Notes under the pieces: model-generated
What the model was told of the DNA's origin: nothing
What the model saw: only the letters and a program-made list of their open reading frames with translations
The model's database searches: none
Program-made: the position numbers and the translations under genes
Shown here: piece by piece, positions 1 to 5,176 of the stretch
Layout: every line of letters begins with the position of its first letter
Numbering within the stretch: position 1 is the first letter of the stretch
Source: an uncultured Olsenella sp.
GTDB taxonomy: Bacteria > Actinomycetota > Coriobacteriia > Coriobacteriales > Atopobiaceae
Direction of reading: 5' to 3'
NCBI GenBank assembly: GCA_937900605.1
Contig: CALCDK010000082.1
Span: forward strand, 1 to 7,159
Length of the DNA stretch: 7,159 bases

Positions 1-551
1 CAGACGAGGTCGTAGACCGAGTTGACGCCCTGCGCGTACATGGCGATGCGCTCGAGGCCGTAGGTGATCTCGACCGGGACGGGGTCGACCTCGATGCCTC
101 CCACCTGCTGGAAGTAGGTGAACTGGGTGACCTCCATGCCGTTGAGCCAGACCTCCCAGCCCAGGCCCCAGGCGCCCAGCGTCGGGCTCTCCCAGTCGTC
201 CTCGACGAAACGGACGTCGTGGAGCATGGGGTCGAGGCCGATGGCGGCGAGAGACCCCAGGTAGAGCTCCTGGCAGTCGGCCGGCGACGGCTTCATGAGG
301 ACCTGGAACTGGTAGTAGTGCTGCAGGCGGTTGGGGTTCTCGCCGTAGCGGCCGTCGGCGGGGCGGCGGCAGGGCTGCGGGTAGCAGGCGCGCCACGCGG
401 CGGGGCCGAGGGAGCGCAGGGTGGTGGCGGTGTGGAAGGTGCCCGCACCGACCTCGGAGTCGTAGGGCTGCATGACGGTGCAGCCCTTCTCGGCCCAGTA
501 GCGCTCGAGCGTGAGAATCATGTCTTGGAACGTAAGCGCGTTGTCGCTCAT
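1..551 (-). CDS. glyQ: Glycyl-tRNA synthetase alpha subunit (5' part, runs off window)
   Basis: This is the catalytic alpha subunit of the two-subunit (alpha2beta2) glycyl-tRNA synthetase, a cytoplasmic enzyme that charges tRNA-Gly. I translated the minus strand from the ATG at 551 and obtained 183 uninterrupted residues. They closely follow the GlyQ family: [10 protein letters not shown] (15-24), [13 protein letters not shown] (28-40), [19 protein letters not shown] (62-80), [20 protein letters not shown] (115-134), FTYFQQVGG (144-152) and [12 protein letters not shown] (161-172). The family is usually near 290-300 residues, so about 110 are missing beyond position 1. A Shine-Dalgarno (GAGGAGA, minus strand, 561-567) sits about 10 nt before the ATG. 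The gene follows lepB after 30 nt with no terminator visible, so it may be the distal gene of the rpsP operon. The beta subunit glyS would be expected further left, outside the window. The family assignment is certain. Confidence 0.97.
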   Translation of the reverse strand, partial: MSDNALTFQDMILTLERYWAEKGCTVMQPYDSEVGAGTFHTATTLRSLGPAAWRACYPQPCRRPADGRYGENPNRLQHYYQFQVLMKPSPADCQELYLGSLAAIGLDPMLHDVRFVEDDWESPTLGAWGLGWEVWLNGMEVTQFTYFQQVGGIEVDPVPVEITYGLERIAMYAQGVNSVYDLV

Positions 552-581
552 GTGCGTCTTTCTCCTCGTGCCGCGGGGCCT

Positions 582-1130
582 CTAGAGCACGGCCATGTCC
601 GCGGGCGGCCAGTAGATGACAGCTGCCCTCGACGTGACGTCATCGATGCTGACGGGGCCGAAGTAGCGTGAGTCCTTGGAGTCGGTCCGGTTGTCCCCCA
701 TGACCCACACGCACCCGTCGGGGACGGTGTACGGGTACGCGATGCCAGCCGAGCCGGGAAGCGGCGTGAGGTCGTACGTGGGCTGCCCGCCGACGTAGGG
801 CTCGTCGAGGCGGACGCCGTCGACGAGGACCCGGCCGGCCTCGATGCGCACCTGCTGTCCGGCGACGGCCACGACGCGCTTGACGAGGGTGCGCCCGTCC
901 GGCTGGACGAAGGTCACCACGTCGCCGGGCCGCGGGTCGCGAAGCCGGAAGGAGACCTTCTCGCCGAGGACGAGGTCGCCCTCGTGGATGGTCTCGAGCA
1001 TCGAGCCCGACGGGACGTAGTACGCCTCGGCCACGAACTGCCGCACGAGGACGGCGACGACCACGACGAGCAGGACCGTGACGACCCCCGAGGCGACGCG
1101 CCGCAGCCGGGAGGGACGCTCAGCGCCCAT
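582..1130 (-). CDS. lepB: Signal peptidase I
   Basis: Membrane-bound serine protease that removes signal peptides from exported proteins on the outer face of the cytoplasmic membrane. The 182-residue product has a basic N-terminus (RPSRLRR), one transmembrane segment at about 12-30, and the type I signal peptidase boxes. VPSGSML (39-45) carries the nucleophile Ser43. TLVKRVVAV (81-89) carries the general-base Lys84. GDNRTDSKDSRYFGPV (145-160) is the conserved box E. With a single N-terminal anchor and this length it resembles the short Gram-positive (SipS-like) form rather than E. coli LepB. I chose the ATG at 1130 because GGGGGAGGTG (minus strand, 1138-1147) lies 7 nt upstream. A longer frame reaching 1244 would add 38 low-complexity residues inside trmD. 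The start overlaps the trmD stop by 11 nt, which suggests translational coupling. Confidence 0.95.
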   Translation of the reverse strand: MGAERPSRLRRVASGVVTVLLVVVVAVLVRQFVAEAYYVPSGSMLETIHEGDLVLGEKVSFRLRDPRPGDVVTFVQPDGRTLVKRVVAVAGQQVRIEAGRVLVDGVRLDEPYVGGQPTYDLTPLPGSAGIAYPYTVPDGCVWVMGDNRTDSKDSRYFGPVSIDDVTSRAAVIYWPPADMAVL

Positions 1131-1863
1131 CGCCGGGCACCTCCCCCATCGCACGGCGCGCGAGCTCGAGCTCGTCGCCCGTGAGCCCGGCGCCCTCGAG
1201 CAGGTCGGGCCGCCAGCGGGCGGTGCGCTCGATCGCGTTGGCACGGCGCCAGGCGTCGATGCGCGCGTGGTCGCCGGAGAGCAGCACCTCGGGCACGTCC
1301 ATGCCGCGGTACGACGAGGGCCGCGTGTACTGCTCGTACTCGAGCAGGCCCGACGAGAAGGACTCGTCGACGGCGCTCATGTCGTCGCCCAGCGCGCCCG
1401 GCAGGAGCCTGACCACGGAGTCGATGACGACCATGGCCGCGAGCTCGCCGCCGGTCAGGACGTAGTCGCCCAGCGAGAAGACGTCGTCGGCGAGCGAGTA
1501 GACGCGCTCGTCGGTGCCCTCGTAACGGCCGCAGACCAAAAGGACGCGCTCGAGCCGGCTGAGGCGCTCGGCGCAGGACTGGTCGTAGCGCCGGCCGCAC
1601 GGCGAGAAGAACACGACGTGGGGCCTGGGGCCGCCGGCCGAAAGCTCGTCGACGGCCTCGAAGATGGGGGCCGGCTTCATGAGCATGCCCTGGCCCCCGC
1701 CGAACGGCGCGTCGTCGACGGTCCGATGGCGGTCGTGCGTCCAGTCGCGCAGGTCGTGCGCATGGAACTCGAGGATGCCCGAGCGCCGCGCGCGGCCCAT
1801 GATCGAGGCGTCGAGGTAGGGCCCGAAGACGCCCGGGAACACCGAGAGGGTCTCGAAGATCAT
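1120..1863 (-). CDS. trmD: tRNA (guanine-N1)-methyltransferase TrmD
   Basis: Methylates G37 next to the anticodon of a subset of tRNAs using S-adenosylmethionine, which prevents +1 frameshifting. The 247-residue product is full length for the family and carries the SPOUT trefoil-knot motifs: DDAPFGGGQGM (50-60), VCGRYEGTDERV (110-121), SLGDYVLTGGELA (130-142), and the C-terminal block GLLEYEQYTRP (172-182) with VLLSGDHARIDAWRR (193-207). The position that I align with the catalytic Asp of E. coli TrmD (EDSF) reads DESF here, with Glu167. This conservative change is discussed as a finding. The ATG at 1863 overlaps the rimM stop as ATGA, and the 3' end overlaps lepB by 11 nt. The rpsP-rimM-trmD linkage is a classic bacterial arrangement and supports the call. 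Confidence 0.97.
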   Translation of the reverse strand: MIFETLSVFPGVFGPYLDASIMGRARRSGILEFHAHDLRDWTHDRHRTVDDAPFGGGQGMLMKPAPIFEAVDELSAGGPRPHVVFFSPCGRRYDQSCAERLSRLERVLLVCGRYEGTDERVYSLADDVFSLGDYVLTGGELAAMVVIDSVVRLLPGALGDDMSAVDESFSSGLLEYEQYTRPSSYRGMDVPEVLLSGDHARIDAWRRANAIERTARWRPDLLEGAGLTGDELELARRAMGEVPGDGR

Positions 1864-2366
1864 CGGGCATCGCCCCCGGGGAGCTCCCAGCCGAGGCCGG
1901 CGGGGACCCGCACGGGGATGGGGCCCTGCTCGGGCACCGCGTCGACGACCTCGTCGACCACGGGGAGAAGGACCTCGCCCAGCGGGCCGCGCATGACCTC
2001 GGCGATGGCGCCCGTGGCGCCCGTGGCCGCGTCGACCACCTCGCGGCCGACGAGCCGATCGGGGTCGTGGAGGTCGAGGTCGTCCGGCAGCTCGTCGACG
2101 CTGGCGAGCAGGTACCTGCCCACGAGCAGCTCCGAGTCGTCGAGCGAGTCGACGCCGGAGAGCGCGACGAGCTGGCCGAGGCGGTCGTCCTCCTGGACGG
2201 ACGTCACCGTGTGCCAGCGGTCCCCCGTGAGGGCGGGCGGCACGACGGCCACGCGCATCCCCTCTTCAACGAGGAAGGGAAGGCCGTGAACGGGAACCGT
2301 CACGACCTCCCCTGACCTTCCATGCGTCTTCTGGACGCAGGATATGACTCTGAAGTTGCCTCGCAT
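1860..2366 (-). CDS. rimM: Ribosome maturation factor RimM
   Basis: RimM binds the 30S head, through protein S19, and helps 16S rRNA processing and assembly. The 168-residue product shows the RimM N-terminal beta-barrel with its start signature (FRVISCVQKTHGRSGEVV, about 5-22) and the turn region SLDDSELLVGRYLL (about 74-87). A PRC-barrel-like C-terminal half follows, from about residue 102 (DRLVGREVVDA), and ends with LLPVVDEVVDAV and VRVPAGL. The sequence is divergent, as is usual for RimM, and the operon position between khpA and trmD adds weight. The ATG at 2366 lies 6 nt after the khpA stop, with AGGGG inside the khpA end as a plausible ribosome site. The stop forms an ATGA overlap with trmD, which suggests coupled translation. 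Confidence 0.93.
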   Translation of the reverse strand: MRGNFRVISCVQKTHGRSGEVVTVPVHGLPFLVEEGMRVAVVPPALTGDRWHTVTSVQEDDRLGQLVALSGVDSLDDSELLVGRYLLASVDELPDDLDLHDPDRLVGREVVDAATGATGAIAEVMRGPLGEVLLPVVDEVVDAVPEQGPIPVRVPAGLGWELPGGDAR

Positions 2367-2372
2367 GTGCCC

Positions 2373-2660
2373 CTAGCCTACAACCTCGACTTCGACGGTG
2401 GTCCCGACGCGCTGTCCGAGGGCCCTTGCGAGCGTGCGAATGGCCTTGATGGTGCGGCCCTTGCGCCCGATGACCCTGCCAGCGTCCTCCTCGGAGCAGC
2501 TGACCTCGATGAGGGAACCGCTCTCGGAGTCGGTGACATCAAGGGAGACGCTCTTCACGTCATCCACGAGACCGCAGACGATGTACTCGACGAGGTCGGC
2601 AACCTTGTCCGAAGGGAGCTCGGGTGCTTCGTCGGCAGGCACGCAGTCAGTGGTCTGCAT
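2373..2660 (-). CDS. khpA: KH-domain RNA-binding protein KhpA
   Basis: Small single-KH-domain RNA-binding protein. In Firmicutes, KhpA pairs with KhpB and affects cell elongation and RNA stability, and the role here is inferred from that. From the ATG at 2660 the product is 95 residues. The conserved domain starts near DKVADLVEYIVCGLVDD (18-34) and contains the KH GxxG loop in RVIGRKGRTIKAIR (62-75, GRKG at 65-68), ending with TVEVEVVG. The first 17 or so residues extend beyond the usual 75-80-residue family length. I prefer ATG 2660 because AGTAGG (minus strand) lies 10 nt upstream. A GTG at 2669 would add three residues but would place AGTAGG only one base away. The gene lies 11 nt after rpsP, the standard site for khpA. 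Confidence 0.93.
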   Translation of the reverse strand: MQTTDCVPADEAPELPSDKVADLVEYIVCGLVDDVKSVSLDVTDSESGSLIEVSCSEEDAGRVIGRKGRTIKAIRTLARALGQRVGTTVEVEVVG

Positions 2661-2671
2661 ACGGACCACGC

Positions 2672-3007
2672 CTACTCGGCGTCGGCCTCAGCGGCAGCCT
2701 CGGCGGCGGCAGCGGCCTTGGCAGCGGCCTTCTTGGAGAGCTTGGCCTTGGGCTCGGCGGCGGGCTGGCCGTTGCGGACGATCTCCACGAGGTGGGCGAC
2801 GGCGTTGGTGGGCTGGGCGCCCTTGGCGATCCACTCATCGACCTTCTCGAGGTTGATGTCGATGGTCTTGGGGTTGGTCAGCGGGTTGTAGCGGCCGACC
2901 TGCTCGATGTAGCGGCCGTCACGCGGCATGCGGCCGTCGGCGACGACGACGCGGTAGTACGGACGCTTCTTGGCACCGTGACGGGCCAGGCGAATCTTGA
3001 CTGCCAA
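2672..3007 (-). CDS. rpsP: 30S ribosomal protein S16 (TTG start)
   Basis: Structural protein of the 30S subunit that binds 16S rRNA and is needed for assembly. The 111-residue product opens with the S16 hallmark (M)[20 protein letters not shown] (1-20), then [21 protein letters not shown] (22-42) and [15 protein letters not shown] (56-70). The core ends near residue 80. The rest is a lysine- then alanine/glutamate-rich tail ([21 protein letters not shown]), of the kind found in many actinobacterial S16 proteins. The start must be the TTG at 3007, because the family N-terminus begins there and GGAGGAG (minus strand, 3014-3020) lies 6 nt upstream. No in-frame ATG exists nearby, and the open frame only reaches one at 4198, through unrelated genes. 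It is the first gene of the rpsP-khpA-rimM-trmD-lepB run. Confidence 0.97.
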   Translation of the reverse strand: MAVKIRLARHGAKKRPYYRVVVADGRMPRDGRYIEQVGRYNPLTNPKTIDINLEKVDEWIAKGAQPTNAVAHLVEIVRNGQPAAEPKAKLSKKAAAKAAAAAEAAAEADAE

Positions 3008-3013
3008 TGAAAA

Positions 3014-3020
3014 CTCCTCC
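3014..3020 (-). promoter_or_regulatory. Shine-Dalgarno of rpsP that fixes a TTG start
   Basis: GGAGGAG on the minus strand stands 6 nt before the TTG at 3007. It is among the strongest ribosome binding sites in the window and decides the start of rpsP, for which gene callers could otherwise pick a far upstream ATG. Confidence 0.9.
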
Positions 3021-3026
3021 AGACGG

Positions 3027-3061
3027 GCGGTGCGCGGGGTATAAGGGTTGGCCCGCACCGC
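3027..3061 (-). promoter_or_regulatory. Stem-loop in the rpsP 5' leader
   Basis: The arms at 3027-3034 and 3054-3061 are perfect 8-bp complements (GCGGTGCG with CGCACCGC). Two further G-C pairs are possible past a bulged base. The hairpin falls between the proposed promoter and the Shine-Dalgarno, so it would be in the transcript leader. Function is unknown: it could be an attenuator, a protein-binding leader or an mRNA stabiliser. No U-tract follows it, so a simple terminator is unlikely. Confidence 0.5.
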
Positions 3062-3082
3062 AAAGCCACATAACAGGCACTT

Positions 3083-3110
3083 ATGATACGACTTGGGCGG
3101 TCGACTGCAA
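3083..3110 (-). promoter_or_regulatory. Probable promoter of the rpsP operon
   Basis: On the minus strand, TTGCAG (3105-3110) and TATCAT (3083-3088) are separated by 16 nt. TATCAT has one mismatch to TATAAT, and the -35 matches in its TTG. Transcription would start near 3076, giving a leader of about 70 nt before the TTG. The AT-richness of this patch stands out in otherwise very GC-rich DNA. A 6-bp inverted repeat (3104-3118) covers the -35 box. Confidence 0.6.
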
Positions 3111-3118
3111 GGTGCAGT
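3104..3118. promoter_or_regulatory. Inverted repeat over the rpsP -35 box (possible operator)
   Basis: ACTGCA (3104-3109) and TGCAGT (3113-3118) form a perfect 6-bp dyad with a 3-nt centre. The dyad spans the proposed -35 element of the rpsP promoter. Its location suits a repressor or activator site, but no regulator can be named. Confidence 0.35.
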
Positions 3119-3160
3119 TTTTGTGGACGCCCACGTCGCCCCGGGCCCGCGGCGGCCGCG

Positions 3161-3182
3161 GTTCAGGGGGCTTTCAGCGCCT
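3161..3182 (+). promoter_or_regulatory. 11-bp direct repeat, likely response-regulator box
   Basis: Two abutting 11-bp units, GTTCAGGGGGC (3161-3171) and TTTCAGCGCCT (3172-3182), share TTCAG at an exact 11-bp period. OmpR/PhoB-family regulators bind tandem half-sites about one helical turn apart, and Streptomyces PHO-box units begin with a similar GTTCA. The repeat sits upstream of the response-regulator gene, overlapping where its -35 should be. I infer autoregulation by the regulator at 3230. Confidence 0.45.
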
Positions 3183-3187
3183 GTGGG

Positions 3188-3193
3188 TAGGAT
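3188..3193 (+). promoter_or_regulatory. Probable -10 element for the response regulator operon
   Basis: TAGGAT matches TATAAT at four of six positions and lies 36 nt before the ATG at 3230. No good -35 hexamer occurs 16-18 nt upstream. The direct repeat occupies that place, which would fit an activator-dependent promoter. Confidence 0.35.
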
Positions 3194-3229
3194 AGCACGC
3201 GAACCGTAAGCGACCCGAGCGGAGGCCCG

Positions 3230-3910
3230 ATGAACATCCTTGTCGTGGAGGACGAGAGGAACCTGGCAGACGCGATCGCGCGCATCCTCGCGGACGAGTC
3301 GTGCAACGCCGAGGCCGCCTACGACGGGCGCGCCGGCCTGCGCTGCGCCCTGTCGGGCAGCTACGACGCCGTGGTGCTCGACGTCATGCTCCCCGGCATG
3401 AGCGGCCTCGACGTGGTGCACGAGATGCGCCGCCAGGGGGTGTCGACCCCGGTGCTCCTCCTCACGGCGCGCACCTCGACCGCCGACAAGGTCGAGGGCC
3501 TGGACTCGGGCGCCGACGACTACATGACCAAGCCCTTCGAGGCGCCGGAGCTGCTCGCGCGCCTGCGCGCGCTCACCCGCCGTCGTGGCGAGGTGCTCCT
3601 CGACGAGGTCGGCTTCGAGGACGTGACGCTCGACCTCAACTCCCACGAGCTCTCGTGCGGCGAGAGGTCCGTGCACCTGTCCGGCAAGGAGTTCCAGGTC
3701 ATGAGCATCCTGATGTCGTCCACCTCTCGGGTGGTCTCCAAGCAGGACCTGCTCGCGCGCGTGTGGGGCGCCGACGCCGAGGCGTCGGAGAACTCCGTCG
3801 AGGCCTACGTCTCGTTCCTGCGCAAGAAGCTCGCCCACGTCGGCTCGAGGGTCCAGATCACCACCCTGAGGATGATCGGCTACCGCCTCGAGGCCATCGA
3901 CTCCCAGTAG
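3230..3910 (+). CDS. OmpR/PhoB-family response regulator
   Basis: DNA-binding response regulator of a two-component system, acting in the cytoplasm as a phosphorylation-switched transcription factor. The 226-residue product has a receiver domain at about 1-115. It shows the acidic pocket (VVEDE, E7/D8), phosphoacceptor Asp51 (VVLDVMLPG), Thr79 (LLLTAR) and Lys101 ([10 protein letters not shown]). A winged-helix effector domain follows at about 125-222 ([50 protein letters not shown]). All switch residues are present, so it should be active. The ATG at 3230 has GGAGG at 3221-3225, with a rather short 4-nt spacer. The histidine kinase follows after 10 nt and is almost certainly its partner. The signal and target genes are not evident, since no transporter, envelope or resistance gene adjoins the pair. 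Confidence 0.96.
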   Translation: MNILVVEDERNLADAIARILADESCNAEAAYDGRAGLRCALSGSYDAVVLDVMLPGMSGLDVVHEMRRQGVSTPVLLLTARTSTADKVEGLDSGADDYMTKPFEAPELLARLRALTRRRGEVLLDEVGFEDVTLDLNSHELSCGERSVHLSGKEFQVMSILMSSTSRVVSKQDLLARVWGADAEASENSVEAYVSFLRKKLAHVGSRVQITTLRMIGYRLEAIDSQ

Positions 3911-3920
3911 GGTGACGCCC

Positions 3921-5168
3921 GTGCTGCGCAGGCTCCGGAGGAAGTTCGTCGCGATCACCATGGCGCTCGTCGGCGTCGTCCTCGGGGCGGCGCTGTGCGG
4001 GGCCGTGCTCACGAGCGCAGCAGCGCAGCGGGCGCTCACCCGCGGCATGCTCGAGGGCGCGCTGCGCGGCGACGTCGTGGGCGCCCCGCTCATGGGCGAG
4101 CGCGAGCACGGGCCCGACGTCGGCTCGATCCTCACCATCACCGTGGACGTCAACGACGCGGGCACGATCCTCGCGCGCAGCGACTCCCCCCTCGACATAT
4201 CGAGGAGCGCCCTGTACGACCTCGTCGTCGAGGCGCTGTCGAGCGACGCCGACGAGGGCGAGAGCGCGCGCTACCACGTCTCGTGGATGCGCAGCCCCTC
4301 TCCCCAGGGCTGGCGCATCGCTCTGGCCGACACCTACGCGCGCGACGCCTCGATCCGCTCGCAGGCCCTCTCGTGCCTGGGGATCTTCCTCGTCTGCATG
4401 GGCGCCCTGCTCGTCGTGGTGCACGTCCTGGCGGACTGGTCGCTGCGACCCGTCCGCGACGCGTGGGACCGCCAGCGCCGCTTCGTCTCGGACGCCTCGC
4501 ACGAGCTCAAGACGCCGCTCGCCGTCATCCTGGCCGACACGCAGATCCTGGCGCGCGAGTGCGCGGACGACCCGGAGGCCCTGCGCTGGGCCTCGAGCGC
4601 CTCCGAGGAGGCCAAGAACATGCGCGACCTCGTCGAGGACCTGCTCACGCTGGCCCGTGCGGACGAGAGCCGCGCGAGCGGGGCCGCGGAGCCCCCCGCC
4701 GGACGCGTCGACCTCAGCGCCCTCGTCGACGGCAGCGCCCTGGAGTTCGACGCCGTGGCCTACGAGCGCGGCTGCGAGATCGAGCGCGACCTGCGCGGGG
4801 GCCTGTGGGTGAGCGGCGACGAGCGCGAGCTCGGCCGCGCCATGGGCACCCTGCTCGACAACGCCACCAAGTACGCCGACCGCGGCAGCGTCGTGCGCGT
4901 CAGGCTCCGCGCGAGCGGCCGACAGGCGCAGCTGGACGTCACCAACCAGGGGCGGCCCATCCCGCCCGGGGACCTCGAGCACGTCTTCGACCGCTTCTAC
5001 CGCACCGACGAGGCCCGCGAGCGCAGCGGCCACGGCGGCTTCGGCCTGGGGCTCGCCATCGCCAAGAGCATCGTGGAGGGCGCCGGCGGCACCATCCGCG
5101 CCACCTCGGACGCCTCCGGCCAGACGACGTTCGCGGTCTGCCTGCCGCTGGCGGAGGCCGCCGTATAA
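3921..5168 (+). CDS. Membrane sensor histidine kinase
   Basis: Transmembrane kinase that phosphorylates the preceding response regulator. From the GTG at 3921 the product has 415 residues. It has a basic N-terminus, a first membrane helix at about 8-31, an extracytoplasmic loop of about 117 residues without a recognised fold, and a second helix at about 149-171. The H-box is [13 protein letters not shown] (His194), the N-box is LLDNATKYA (Asn314), the F-box is [10 protein letters not shown], and the G2 box is [17 protein letters not shown]. The G1 position reads VTNQGRPI, with Asn in place of the usual Asp, a variant I recall from VanS-like kinases. The second helix runs into the dimerisation helix after about 20 residues, so no full HAMP domain fits. 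An upstream GTG at 3912 is possible, but AGTAGG (3907-3912) is correctly spaced, at 8 nt, only for 3921. Confidence 0.95.
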   Translation: MLRRLRRKFVAITMALVGVVLGAALCGAVLTSAAAQRALTRGMLEGALRGDVVGAPLMGEREHGPDVGSILTITVDVNDAGTILARSDSPLDISRSALYDLVVEALSSDADEGESARYHVSWMRSPSPQGWRIALADTYARDASIRSQALSCLGIFLVCMGALLVVVHVLADWSLRPVRDAWDRQRRFVSDASHELKTPLAVILADTQILARECADDPEALRWASSASEEAKNMRDLVEDLLTLARADESRASGAAEPPAGRVDLSALVDGSALEFDAVAYERGCEIERDLRGGLWVSGDERELGRAMGTLLDNATKYADRGSVVRVRLRASGRQAQLDVTNQGRPIPPGDLEHVFDRFYRTDEARERSGHGGFGLGLAIAKSIVEGAGGTIRATSDASGQTTFAVCLPLAEAAV

Positions 5169-5169
5169 T
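5164..5169 (+). promoter_or_regulatory. Consensus -10 (TATAAT) for dinB
   Basis: A perfect TATAAT overlaps the last codon and stop of the kinase gene. Its last base is 8 nt before the A of the dinB ATG at 5177, so transcription would start at or one base before the start codon. The dinB start has no Shine-Dalgarno, which fits a leaderless mRNA. The -35 region (about 5141-5146) is poor. Confidence 0.5.
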
Positions 5170-5176
5170 CACGGCC

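Noticed and set aside
1078..2289. Plus-strand open frame of 403 codons opposite lepB, trmD and rimM
   Set aside because: It is antisense to three genes with clear family motifs. The translation is low-complexity Ala/Gly/Arg with no domain.
3138..3171. GC-rich imperfect hairpin (CCGCGG arms with outer GCCCC/GGGGC) between the divergent promoters
   Set aside because: The arms are self-complementary GC runs with a large internal mismatch, easily expected by chance at this composition. It has no T-tract and overlaps the better-supported direct repeat.
3008..4198. Extension of the rpsP frame to an ATG at 4198
   Set aside because: It would run antisense through the response regulator and into the kinase. 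The S16 N-terminus and a strong ribosome site place the start at the TTG at 3007.
3858..5033. Long minus-strand open frame (391 codons) opposite the histidine kinase
   Set aside because: Shadow frame produced by high GC. It has no recognisable domain and lies wholly over a gene with all kinase motifs and normal codon use.
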